DNA from: JAGOEX01 sp964630905
GTDB lineage: Bacteria > UBP6 > UBA1177
Assembly (NCBI GenBank): GCA_964630905.1
Contig: CAZVWR010000073.1
Span: forward strand, 1-13,496
Length of the DNA: 13,496 bases
Direction: 5' to 3'
Position 1 is the stretch's first letter, and each line of letters begins with the position of its first letter. Below the pieces are notes generated by a model, which worked only from the letters and a program-made list of their open reading frames with translations, did not search any database and was not told the DNA's origin. Positions 6,068 to 13,496 of the stretch are shown here, piece by piece. A program made the translations under genes and the position numbers.

Positions 6068-7516
6068 GTGAAAGTCCTTAGATTTATTGCAATTTCATTA
6101 TTCTTATTAATTCTTTCAGGTTCATGCAAAGAATTAAAAAACCCCCTGGAAGAAGAGAAAACTTCAACTTTTCTTTTTCTCTATACAAACGATGAGCACG
6201 GTCACATTTATGAAAAGGATGGCTGGTATAAAGGTTCAGTACTGTATGAAATGTGGGAAGAGGAGGAAAAAAACTGTCGTGGATGTAATGTTTTCAGAAT
6301 TTCAGGGGGAGACAACTACACCGGAACTGCGATATCATCTTTTTTCAACGGAGAACCGGTTGCCAAAATAATGGGGCTTACAGGTTACAGAATAAGTGCT
6401 CTTGGAAACCATGAGTTTGATTTTGGAACTCTCCCTTTTGAAAACAACAGAAAGATTTCAGGCATCGAATACCTTTCTTCAAACATTATTTCCTCAGACC
6501 TTAAAACCGCTTTTGAACCTTCTTTGATCTATCCGTTCAAAGACGGAAAAGTCTCTTTTGTCGGTTCAACGACCGAAGAGCTAAAACAGATCTCATTTGC
6601 GAGCTATCTGAAAAATTTCATGGTGGTAAAGCCGGGATCGACCGTCGGCAGAGAACTGAAAAAGAACGAACCGCTTTCAGATTTCCAGGTGGTGATAGTG
6701 CACGAATCAGCTGAAACGGCAAAAGAATGGGCAAAAGACCTTCCTGTCAAACCTCTTATAGTTTTCGGTGCACACGAACATATTCAAATCGTCAAAAATT
6801 ATAATGATGTCCTTTTTGTTCAGACCGAAGGGTATCTGAAAAGTTATGCACGGGTCGAAGTTCAGAAAAAGGGAAATTCTGTTACTGTTACAAAAGTTGA
6901 TGTGATACCTTTGCGAAAAAAAGCGGAATTTTCATCTGATACATCAAAGAAAATTAAAGACATAACCGATTCATATCTTGAAAAACTCGATAAAAAGGCA
7001 GGGCAGCGGCTCATAACTTCTGAAAAGAATTTTGAATTTGAATCATTTCAGAAACTTTATGCATGCTCACTTCTTTGTGCTTTTCCTCAATATGATGCTG
7101 CAATGAGCAACCCCGGAGCGTTCAGGGATGTCATTGATTGCGGCCCGGTCAAGAAAAGTGATATAATCTCAATGCTTCCCTTCCAGAACAGGATAGTCAT
7201 TTCAACATTGAAAGGTGAAGACCTGATATATAATCTGAATCTTTCACAGGAAAGCTATTGCGGTGTTACAAAAAAAGGGAATGACTGGTTCATAAAAGGT
7301 GAGCCGGTTCAGAAAGACCGGAAATATACAGCGGTCATCCATGAATATATCTACAGCGGCGGAGATTACTACAAATTCATTCTTGAAGATGCAAATAACG
7401 AGATCACATCAAAGGACTGGAGAGAGCCGATCGAAAAATATCTTGCAGAATCTTCATCAAAAGGGATGAAACTTGAAGAAGCATACGCAGATCTGATGGT
7501 TAGATTCAATCGCTGA
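6068..7516 (+). CDS. 5'-nucleotidase/UshA-family metallophosphoesterase lipoprotein (GTG start)
   Basis: This 482-residue protein hydrolyses nucleotides or related phosphoesters outside the cytoplasm, judging from its family. The start is GTG at 6068: GGAGG lies 6 bases upstream, and the in-frame ATG at 6026 lies before the -10 box. The N-terminus MKVLRFIAISLFLLILSGSC is a lipoprotein signal with the likely lipidated Cys at residue 20. The N-terminal metallophosphoesterase domain has TNDEHG (Asp42, His44), GGD (Asp82), GNHEFDFG (Asn114, His115), VHES (His212) and GAHEH (His236, His238), the expected dimetal ligands; the usual GHxH appears as AHEH. The C-terminal 5'-nucleotidase domain has NPGAFR (348-353), LPFQN (370-374) and YSGGDYY (429-435), which form the substrate pocket in the family. 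It is somewhat shorter than E. coli UshA. It appears monocistronic, because the next operon has its own promoter. Exact substrate is unknown. Confidence 0.88.
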   Translation: MKVLRFIAISLFLLILSGSCKELKNPLEEEKTSTFLFLYTNDEHGHIYEKDGWYKGSVLYEMWEEEEKNCRGCNVFRISGGDNYTGTAISSFFNGEPVAKIMGLTGYRISALGNHEFDFGTLPFENNRKISGIEYLSSNIISSDLKTAFEPSLIYPFKDGKVSFVGSTTEELKQISFASYLKNFMVVKPGSTVGRELKKNEPLSDFQVVIVHESAETAKEWAKDLPVKPLIVFGAHEHIQIVKNYNDVLFVQTEGYLKSYARVEVQKKGNSVTVTKVDVIPLRKKAEFSSDTSKKIKDITDSYLEKLDKKAGQRLITSEKNFEFESFQKLYACSLLCAFPQYDAAMSNPGAFRDVIDCGPVKKSDIISMLPFQNRIVISTLKGEDLIYNLNLSQESYCGVTKKGNDWFIKGEPVQKDRKYTAVIHEYIYSGGDYYKFILEDANNEITSKDWREPIEKYLAESSSKGMKLEEAYADLMVRFNR

Positions 7517-7525
7517 ACCTTTTCC

Positions 7526-7553
7526 TTGAAAATAGATTTCAAAGTGCTATATT
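7526..7553 (+). promoter_or_regulatory. Extended -10 promoter of the hydrogenase-related operon, with embedded inverted repeat
   Basis: TTGAAA (7526-7531), a 16-base spacer and TATATT (7548-7553) preceded by TGC. The architecture is the same as the promoter at 6015-6042. The -35 box is also one arm of the inverted repeat TTGAAA-N5-TTTCAA (7526-7542), a possible operator over the -35 and spacer. Transcription would start near 7560, about 45 bases before the first gene. Confidence 0.6.
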
Positions 7554-7604
7554 GCCGTCGATTAAACCGTTTGTATCAGTATTTTACGTTAGGATGCTAT
7601 AGGT

Positions 7605-9560
7605 ATGGAAACCTTGTTTTTTTCAGGACTTGCGGTTCAGATTACCGCACTTATATTCGCAATATTGATCAAAGACCGGAAAAAGTCACTGATGCTGTCA
7701 CAGGGAATTCTCATCATTGGAATTATCATCTCTTTTTTTCCTGTTCTGATGTCACTTCTTCCCGGTCATGCCGGAATTAACATATCATATGACGGAATGT
7801 TCCGCTTTGACGGTCTTACAAAATTTTTCCTTTTTGTGATACAGATAATCGCTGTCCCCACATCCATCTATAATCTCTCATATTTTGATCATTACATTAA
7901 AAAAGGACATTCTGCGGCAAGCTCCATCGTGTTTTTTATTATTCTTGTTGTCGCCTGTCAGTTCATTGTAATATCAAACCATGCCATAATGTTTCTTATC
8001 AGCTGGGAAATAATGGGGACATCAGCTTATGGTGCCATGCTTTTTGAGAAAGAAAAACCTGATGTTCAAAAAGGAAGCCTTTATTATTTTGTTGCATCGC
8101 ATGTTCTTGTATTTATTATGTATATCGCATTTTTTCTTCTGCATCGTGAATCGGGAAGCTGGTTTTTTATCGATTTTGACCTGTCTGGCTCAGAAAGTTC
8201 GATCGTTGCCGCAATATTTCTCATGTCGTTCACTGCATTCGGGATAAAAGCAGGATTCATCCCTTTTCATTTCTGGCTTCCTAGAGCACACCCCGTAGCG
8301 CCGACACCGCTTAGTGCATTTCTTTCAGGAGTTATCATAAAACTTGGAATATACGGCATTATGAGGACAATTCTTTTCCTTCCGTCAGTTTCCGAGTGGA
8401 TGGGCTGGTTTGTTCTTGCAATAAGCATGATCAGTGCAATATTCGGAGTGTGGTACGCTCTTGCCCAGCATGACTTAAAAAAACTTCTTGCATACCATTC
8501 GATCGAAAACATCGGGATCATAGGCCTCGGGATCGGGATCGGGCTTATCGGTTCGGCAAACAACTCTTTCGGGATACAGGTTCTGGGATTCGGCGGAGCG
8601 CTTCTCCACACATTGAACCATGCAATATTTAAAAGTCTTCTTTTCACAGGGAGCGGCATAATTTATCAGAATCTCGGAACAAGAAATATTGAATCAATGG
8701 GAGGAATAGTTCACCACTCAAAATTCTTTGCCCTTCTTTTCATTATAGGAAGTGTTGCAATAAGCGGAATTCCCCCACTGAACGGCTTTGTTTCGGAATT
8801 TATCATATTCAACGGGTTCTTCATGATCTCAAACGAATTGAAGAACGATTATTCTCTTGCGATGATAGTGTCCGTTGTAGGACTTGCGCTGGTAGGCGGT
8901 CTGGCAGTTGCCTGCTTTACAAAAATAAACTCAATAATGCTTCTTGGATCGGAAAGGAAAAAGATCGTTTCCTTCAAAGTTTCCATACCTGAATACATCT
9001 CTCTTGGTTTTTTTGCGATCCTCTGTATTTTCATCGGCTTTTACCCTCAACCGGTTCTATGGATAATTAACGGTGTTCTTGAAGAAGGTTTTCTGCCGGC
9101 AGGGAAGGGAACTCTTTTTTCAATAAAATGGGGATATATCAACCTTGTCTGCATTTCTTTGACAGCAGGCGTGGCTGTTCTTTATGTTTTAAGAAGGATC
9201 CTGAAAAAGAAATACGGCGGCAGAAGATCAGCGGCATGGGGATGCGGATATGACCGTCTCACACCGAAAATGCAATACACCGCCTCTTCGTATGCGGACG
9301 AACTCAATATAATACCGAAAGCTCTGCTTGTTTATCACAAAAAATATCAGGACCATGATTCGGTTTTTCCTGTTGAGACCGGATTCAGTTCACACTCAGA
9401 TGATTTTATAGACACCAAGATCATGCTTCCCGTTTATAGAAAATCTGTGGCGATAATCGCAAAATTTGACTACTTCAGCAGATCTGATGTCAGATATTAT
9501 GTTGCATTCATATTGGGGTCTATTGCAATTTACACAATGGCGGCGTTTTTATGGAACTGA
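7605..9560 (+). CDS. HyfB-like proton-channel subunit (NuoL/MrpA antiporter family) of a hydrogenase-related complex
   Basis: This 651-residue polytopic membrane protein is homologous to hydrogenase-4 component B (HyfB/HycC) and to NuoL/NuoM of complex I, which form ion-translocating half-channels. The key residues are present: Glu135 in LISWEIMG, Lys215 in GIKAGFIPFHFWLP with PRAHPVAPTPLSAFLSG, Lys246, KKLLAYHSIENIG (Lys292/293, His298), LNHAIFKSLLF (His339, Lys343) and FVSEFIIF (Glu398). The C-terminal tail with WGCGYDRLTPKMQYTASS (545-562) is diagnostic of HyfB-type proteins rather than NuoL. ATG 7605 is the only sensible start because an in-frame TAG lies just upstream; its ribosome-binding site is weak. 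It opens a five-gene operon and overlaps the next gene by 10 bases. Confidence 0.9.
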   Translation: METLFFSGLAVQITALIFAILIKDRKKSLMLSQGILIIGIIISFFPVLMSLLPGHAGINISYDGMFRFDGLTKFFLFVIQIIAVPTSIYNLSYFDHYIKKGHSAASSIVFFIILVVACQFIVISNHAIMFLISWEIMGTSAYGAMLFEKEKPDVQKGSLYYFVASHVLVFIMYIAFFLLHRESGSWFFIDFDLSGSESSIVAAIFLMSFTAFGIKAGFIPFHFWLPRAHPVAPTPLSAFLSGVIIKLGIYGIMRTILFLPSVSEWMGWFVLAISMISAIFGVWYALAQHDLKKLLAYHSIENIGIIGLGIGIGLIGSANNSFGIQVLGFGGALLHTLNHAIFKSLLFTGSGIIYQNLGTRNIESMGGIVHHSKFFALLFIIGSVAISGIPPLNGFVSEFIIFNGFFMISNELKNDYSLAMIVSVVGLALVGGLAVACFTKINSIMLLGSERKKIVSFKVSIPEYISLGFFAILCIFIGFYPQPVLWIINGVLEEGFLPAGKGTLFSIKWGYINLVCISLTAGVAVLYVLRRILKKKYGGRRSAAWGCGYDRLTPKMQYTASSYADELNIIPKALLVYHKKYQDHDSVFPVETGFSSHSDDFIDTKIMLPVYRKSVAIIAKFDYFSRSDVRYYVAFILGSIAIYTMAAFLWN

Positions 9561-10477
9561 TCGAGATAATACAGGGGTTGATATCCTTTTTTCTAATTCT
9601 TGCGTTTTCCCCACTGTTTGCCGGTATTGTAAATAAACAAAAATCTCTGTTTATCGGGAAAAAAGGGGCACCTGTTCTCCAGCCTTATTATGAACTGATA
9701 AAATTATTTAAAAAGGAAACCATTAATGCAGGGGACTCATCTTTCATCAGCGTTTTTTCACCCCTTATTAATTTTACTGCTGTGACAATAGCGGCGGCAA
9801 TACTTCCGATCGGTCTGTGGCAGCCGTTGATAAGCTTTGAAGGGGATATCATACTTTTTGCATATCTTCTCGGACTTGCAAGATTCTTTCAGATCCTTGC
9901 GGCAATGGACATCGGGAGCTCATTTGAAGGGATGGGGGCAAGCCGTGAAGCTCTTTTTGCCGTATTTGCCGAACCGATCTTCTTTTTCACAGTCGGAAGC
10001 ATAGCATTTATAAGCGGGTACACTTCGATAAGCGGCATTTTCCATTCCGTTTCCCTTAACAACATCTCGGTAATAGTTTTCGTCGTTGTGTGTTCAATAT
10101 CATCATTCATTCTTGCTGTAACTGAATGTTCAAGAATGCCTGTGGATGATCCCAATACCCACCTTGAGCTCACAATGATACATGAGGTTATGATACTTGA
10201 CAACTCCGGAATAGACCTGTTCTTCTATCAGATCTCAAGTTATATCAAGCTTTTTATGTATTCAGTCATCATTACTTCTTTCTTCTATCCTTTCAGCGTT
10301 GAGAACTACTGGCTTGCGCTTCTTGTATTTCTTGTAGTAATGTTCGCTATTTCATCTGTGCTTGCATTAACAGAGACCGTCACCTCAAGATTCAGGATGA
10401 AGAACATCCCGCAATATCTCCTTTTTGCTACGGCGATAGGTATTTTAAACCTGCTGATATTTACATTTTCGGAGTAG
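9551..10477 (+). CDS. HyfC/HycD-like (NuoH-family) membrane subunit
   Basis: This 308-residue polytopic protein belongs to the NuoH/HycD/EchB family, the membrane anchor that contacts the hydrophilic large and small subunits and couples electron transfer to ion flow. Family motifs are clear: FIGKKGAPVLQPYYELIKLFKKE (about 34-56), SSFEGMGASREALFA (123-137), TECSRMPVDDPNTHLELTMIHE (191-212), containing conserved acidic residues, and a FRMKNIPQYL-type terminal loop. Length is normal for HyfC. The start ATG lies inside the last codons of the HyfB-like gene (10-base overlap), which implies translational coupling. No truncation or missing motif is apparent. Confidence 0.9.
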   Translation: MELIEIIQGLISFFLILAFSPLFAGIVNKQKSLFIGKKGAPVLQPYYELIKLFKKETINAGDSSFISVFSPLINFTAVTIAAAILPIGLWQPLISFEGDIILFAYLLGLARFFQILAAMDIGSSFEGMGASREALFAVFAEPIFFFTVGSIAFISGYTSISGIFHSVSLNNISVIVFVVVCSISSFILAVTECSRMPVDDPNTHLELTMIHEVMILDNSGIDLFFYQISSYIKLFMYSVIITSFFYPFSVENYWLALLVFLVVMFAISSVLALTETVTSRFRMKNIPQYLLFATAIGILNLLIFTFSE

Positions 10478-10485
10478 GTGTATAA

Positions 10486-11115
10486 ATGCAAAATGTACTC
10501 AGCATCCTTTTCTGTCTTTCACTTTTTTACCTGGTTGTCACTACGAGTGTCAAATCCTACATATCGGTTCTCAGAATGCAGGGAGTGCTTCTTGTTATTT
10601 TAATGATACTCCCTTTTATTCCTGATTTTTCGATCTTCGGATTAATTCTTCCTTTGACAATGCTTGTCGTCAAGGTCATCCTGATTCCCAGATACATGGA
10701 AAAAATTATGAATGACCTCAACATAAAAAGAGAGATCGAGTCAACTCTTCAGCAGTTCAACTTCCTCCTTCTTTCGTGCTTTTCCATGGCTGTCATATTC
10801 ATCGTTTCGAACTATCTCTCAAAAAGCACTGAATTTGCCGTGATACCTTTCGCAACAGCATTTTCAGCTGTAACTATAGGTATTTACATAATAATGTTCC
10901 GAAAAAAGCTCATTGTTCATGTAATAGGATTTCTTGTGCTCGAAAACGGAATATTCATGTTCGGACTTGCGGTTGCATCAGAGTTTCCAATAATAATAGA
11001 GCTGGGAAGTCTTCTTGATGTTTTTGCAGTAGTATTTTTAATGGGAATTGCCATAAACAAAATAAGCTCGACCATTTTCACAGATGACAGACGGGCACAA
11101 AGGAGGGATCCTTAG
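10486..11115 (+). CDS. HyfE-like (NuoK-related) membrane subunit
   Basis: This 209-residue, highly hydrophobic protein has about six to seven membrane helices and matches the hydrogenase-4 component E family, whose C-terminal half is related to NuoK/MrpC. The NuoK-like signature HVIGFLVLENGIFMFGLAV (145-163) carries the membrane Glu153, and IELGSLLDVFAVVFLMGIAI (171-190) carries Glu172; such buried Glu residues take part in ion translocation in the family. AGGTG lies 5 bases before the ATG. It starts 8 bases after the HyfC-like gene and ends 2 bases before the HyfF-like gene, so all are in one operon. No HyfD-like gene lies between HyfC and HyfE. Confidence 0.85.
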   Translation: MQNVLSILFCLSLFYLVVTTSVKSYISVLRMQGVLLVILMILPFIPDFSIFGLILPLTMLVVKVILIPRYMEKIMNDLNIKREIESTLQQFNFLLLSCFSMAVIFIVSNYLSKSTEFAVIPFATAFSAVTIGIYIIMFRKKLIVHVIGFLVLENGIFMFGLAVASEFPIIIELGSLLDVFAVVFLMGIAINKISSTIFTDDRRAQRRDP

Positions 11116-11117
11116 AT

Positions 11118-12572
11118 ATGACTGCGATTCTTGTTATGCTGGCAATGCCGTTTATGGCGGCAGTTACATCTTTTTTGTTCAAAAACTGGAAAATACAGTA
11201 TGCCGTAACACTGCTGTCTGCTTTTTTGCATTTAACGGTTTCATTTGCGATCTTTACCGGATTTTACATTCCGGAACAATTCTTCATGTTCGGATATGAT
11301 TCACTAAGCAAGCTGTTTCTTGTTGTCCTTTCAAATACTTATTTCTGGATAGTACTTGTTTCATATTCCTATATCAAACTACCGGTTGAATCGGATTCAA
11401 CAAGCGGCAAAAAATATTATTTCATGCTCATGAACTTTTATATTATTGCAAATACCGCGGCAATTTTAAGCAATCATTTTGCAATGTACTGGGTTGCCGC
11501 TGAAGCGACAACTCTGAGCGTGGCTCCTCTTGTATATTATTCCAGAAGTCAGGAATCACTTATCGCAATGTGGAAATATCTTTTCATAGTTTCAGTCGGC
11601 ATCGCTTTTGCTTTTATCGGAATTCTTTTCCTTGCACTGTCATCAAAAGGCACTGTTCTTGATGGTCAGCAGCTTTATTTTTCTGAATTTATTAAAAATT
11701 CACATCTGCTCAGCCCTGTATGGCTCAAGGCCGGGTTTGTCTTTATATTTGTGGGTCTGAGCACAAAAATAGGTATAGCACCGATGCATTCAGGAGATAT
11801 AGACGCGACAAGCACTGCACCAAGCCCGATAGCGGCTCTTTTTTCAGGCACACTGAGAATAACGGCACTTCTTGGAGTATTGCGGATGCTCCAGATATTA
11901 AAAAATACCGGTTCATACGAATTTGCAAAATTTCTGCTTGTGACCGGAGGCCTTTTTTCGATTTTAGTAACACTGATTTTCATGCTCAAGGCGACAGACA
12001 TGAAAAAAATGGTCGCCTATTCAAGCGTAGAACATCTGGGAATAATAATTCTGGGAATAGGGACCGGCGGTCTTGCGTTTATAGGGGCCATGTATCATAT
12101 TGTTTTTAATTCAATGACAAAGGTCGGACTTTTCCTTTCTGCAGGGAAGATCCACTATAAATATAATTCAAAAAATATTTCTGAGATTTCCGGAGTTCTC
12201 GAAAGACTCCCCTGGACAGGATGGCTTTTCCTTATCTCTTTCTTTGCCGTTTCAGGAATTCCCCCTTTCGGATTCTTTTTCAGTGAAATCAAGATCTTTG
12301 AAGGGATGCTTTTTTCACAAAGGCCTTACATTCTGCTGATTACAATGTTCATGTTTCTTTTAATTTTCATAAATATGGGAAACTTATTTTTCAAAATGCT
12401 TTACAGAAAAGATCCTCAAAAAGAGTTCGTCTCCAACGATGAGAAATTCGATGTTTTCCACTTTACAACCATAGCTTTACTCCTGATCATGATCGCAGTC
12501 GCAGTTGCAACACCTGATGTGCTTTCAAAAAATATATTGGATATCGCTAATGATTTCGGGATGCTCCCATGA
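11118..12572 (+). CDS. HyfF-like proton-channel subunit with an altered helix 7-8 motif
   Basis: This 484-residue polytopic protein of the NuoN/NuoM/HyfF family has Glu129 in AAEATTLSVAPLV, Lys153 in MWKYLFIVSVGIAFAFIG, Lys217 in GLSTKIGIAPMH, KKMVAYSSVEHLGI (Lys296/297, His306), MTKVGLFLSAGKI (Lys335) and SGIPPFGFFFSEIKIF (Glu390). The loop that in relatives usually reads like HTWxPDAxxEAP is HSGDIDATSTAPSP here (224-237): the Trp, Pro and Glu are gone while length is kept, so this is substitution and not a frameshift. The usual second His before the Lys in the 327-335 helix is Asn331. AGGAGGG lies 10 bases before the ATG. The stop overlaps the next start as ATGA (12569-12572). Confidence 0.87.
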   Translation: MTAILVMLAMPFMAAVTSFLFKNWKIQYAVTLLSAFLHLTVSFAIFTGFYIPEQFFMFGYDSLSKLFLVVLSNTYFWIVLVSYSYIKLPVESDSTSGKKYYFMLMNFYIIANTAAILSNHFAMYWVAAEATTLSVAPLVYYSRSQESLIAMWKYLFIVSVGIAFAFIGILFLALSSKGTVLDGQQLYFSEFIKNSHLLSPVWLKAGFVFIFVGLSTKIGIAPMHSGDIDATSTAPSPIAALFSGTLRITALLGVLRMLQILKNTGSYEFAKFLLVTGGLFSILVTLIFMLKATDMKKMVAYSSVEHLGIIILGIGTGGLAFIGAMYHIVFNSMTKVGLFLSAGKIHYKYNSKNISEISGVLERLPWTGWLFLISFFAVSGIPPFGFFFSEIKIFEGMLFSQRPYILLITMFMFLLIFINMGNLFFKMLYRKDPQKEFVSNDEKFDVFHFTTIALLLIMIAVAVATPDVLSKNILDIANDFGMLP

Positions 12573-13411
12573 CTTCAATTAATGTACACAACAATGAACC
12601 GGTGTCTTTGTCAACTATCTCTTTTACAGATAAGGATCAATTTACCCGGACAGTTACAAAAGATCTCGCTTCAGGAAAAAGAATGATCGGGCTGCTTCCT
12701 GTAAAAAAAGACGACCCGTCAAAGATCATTGCTGTGCTTGCAAACCCTTCCTCTTCACTAATCTCCATTGCCGGATGTGATTTCAAAAACGGTCCGCTTG
12801 AATTTGAAAGTTTTGCAAACAGTCATCCGCATACAAACTTTTTTGAATGTGAACTCTCAGAGAACCACGCGTTCATTCCGTTAAATCACCCATGGATGAG
12901 ACCTGTGAGAAAACAGAATGTGATCTTCGGGAAAACCCCATATGAATTTTACAGAATTACAGGTGAAGAGATCCATGAGGTTGCGGTAGGGCCGATACAT
13001 GCAGGAGTTATTGAACCGGGTCATTTCAGATTTCAGTGTCACGGAGAATTTGTATATAACCTTGAAATCAATCTCGGATACCAGCATAGAGGAATAGAGA
13101 ACCTTATAATGAAAGGGAACGGAACACAGCGACTCATTCTTGCCGAATCTGTCGCAGGTGACACTGTGATGGGTAATATTAGTGCACACTGCAATGCGAT
13201 GGAAGGGCTGTCAGGAACAGTGCCTGACAAAAGAGCACAGATCATCAGGTTTATAGGCGAAGAGATCGAAAGGATCGCCATGCATATCGGCTCTCTTTCC
13301 GGTATCGCAACAGATGTCGGATTTTCGCTTGCCGCAAATTCATACGGAAGAATAAGAACTATCATGATAAACAGCCTCGCACTAATCTGCGGATCACGGT
13401 TTGGAAGATGA
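12569..13411 (+). CDS. HyfG-like (NuoC-NuoD) large subunit lacking the L1 nickel ligands; interrupted by an in-frame TGA
   Basis: The hydrophilic large subunit of the complex. Residues about 1-115 are a divergent NuoC-like domain. Residues 135-280 begin the NuoD/[NiFe] large-subunit domain, with VGPIHAGVIEPGHFRF (140-155) and INLGYQHRGIENLI (167-180). Where group 4 hydrogenases have ER-CGIC, the first pair of Ni-Fe ligands, this protein reads AESVAGDT (192-199): both cysteines are replaced (Ala196, Thr199). That points to the energy-converting hydrogenase-related (Ehr) family, known to lack NiFe ligands, and not to a hydrogenase. The frame stops at TGA 13409-13411 after ALICGSRFGR, in the middle of a conserved region, yet the same frame continues with family-like sequence to the window end. 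Full relatives are much longer than 280 residues. The start is coupled to the HyfF-like stop by ATGA. Confidence 0.85.
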   Translation: MTSINVHNNEPVSLSTISFTDKDQFTRTVTKDLASGKRMIGLLPVKKDDPSKIIAVLANPSSSLISIAGCDFKNGPLEFESFANSHPHTNFFECELSENHAFIPLNHPWMRPVRKQNVIFGKTPYEFYRITGEEIHEVAVGPIHAGVIEPGHFRFQCHGEFVYNLEINLGYQHRGIENLIMKGNGTQRLILAESVAGDTVMGNISAHCNAMEGLSGTVPDKRAQIIRFIGEEIERIAMHIGSLSGIATDVGFSLAANSYGRIRTIMINSLALICGSRFGR

Positions 13412-13496
13412 CTTTTTACTTACGGCGGAGTGAGATTTGACATCACAGACAACATCATAAAAACACTGAAAGATAACCTTAAATTTGTCGCAGATG
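13412..13496 (+). pseudogene. Continuation of the HyfG-like frame after the TGA, 3'-partial
   Basis: Without any frame change the sequence after the TGA reads LFTYGGVRFDITDNIIK and on to the window edge with no further stop. GGVRFDI is what large-subunit relatives carry a few residues after RFGRG, so the TGA most likely sits where a Gly codon (GGA) is expected. This segment is either the second half of a gene broken by a nonsense mutation or sequencing error, or the rest of a recoded gene. Confidence 0.75.

Noticed and set aside
7526..7780. Plus-strand 84-codon ORF ahead of the HyfB-like gene
   Set aside because: It covers the promoter and the start of the HyfB-like gene in another frame, and its sequence resembles no protein family.
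8514..8543. Four GGG runs (GGGATCGGGATCGGG) as a G-quadruplex
   Set aside because: They follow the codon rhythm of a Gly/Ile-rich membrane helix (LGIGIG), and the first loop is 12 bases long.
8267..8659. Minus-strand ORF of 130 codons
   Set aside because: It lies wholly inside the HyfB-like gene, whose motifs are clear; no ribosome-binding site or recognisable protein. Other overlapping ORFs at 9889-10203, 11675-12001, 11720-12109 and 13039-13365 were rejected for the same reason.
13409..13411. TGA read as Gly genome-wide, as in Gracilibacteria/SR1
   Set aside because: Three other genes in the window end with TGA exactly where their families end or where the next gene starts.
13412..13434. 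Hairpin CUUAC-GGCGGA-GUGAG just after the TGA as a bacterial SECIS element for selenocysteine
   Set aside because: The stem is only 5 bp with one wobble pair and begins 7 bases after the TGA, closer and weaker than known bacterial SECIS elements; relatives have Gly, not Cys or Sec, at this position.

Overview
The window reads as chromosome of a moderately AT-rich Gram-negative bacterium that is probably anaerobic. The evidence is a beta-barrel-like outer-membrane protein, two lipoproteins with lipobox signal peptides, a well-formed sigma-54 promoter, and a membrane complex of the hydrogenase-4/complex I superfamily. I cannot assign a phylum from sequence alone. TGA serves as an ordinary stop for at least three genes here, so the genetic code looks standard.

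Left part (1-5086): the 3' end of a beta-barrel-like protein (+) converges, across 8 bases, on a two-gene minus-strand unit. That unit encodes a 1207-residue secreted protein (signal peptide, two LamG-like lectin domains, a betagamma-crystallin-like stretch, a His/Cys caspase-fold-like region and a possible PepSY-like C-terminus), followed by an overlapping Cys-rich lipoprotein. A near-perfect sigma-54 -24/-12 element lies upstream. A 15-bp hairpin in the leader touches the Shine-Dalgarno sequence, and candidate activator inverted repeats lie further upstream. Together they suggest a tightly controlled surface or secreted system.

Middle (5087-7516): a solitary KilA-N-domain gene (-) contains a perfect 26-bp DNA palindrome inside its coding sequence. 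It is divergent from a lipoprotein of the 5'-nucleotidase/UshA family (+), whose true start is a GTG supported by an extended -10 promoter and a strong ribosome-binding site.

Right part (7526-13496): a tightly packed operon of HyfB-, HyfC-, HyfE-, HyfF- and HyfG-like subunits with its own extended -10 promoter. The gene set matches group 4 membrane [NiFe] hydrogenase/formate hydrogenlyase modules. However, the large subunit has lost the N-terminal CxxC nickel-ligand motif (AGDT in its place), so the complex is better described as an energy-converting hydrogenase-related (Ehr) complex, a presumed ion-pumping module of unknown electron donor and acceptor. The HyfG reading frame contains an in-frame TGA at 13409-13411 and then continues cleanly to the window edge. 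This is a nonsense mutation, an assembly error, or (less likely) recoding.
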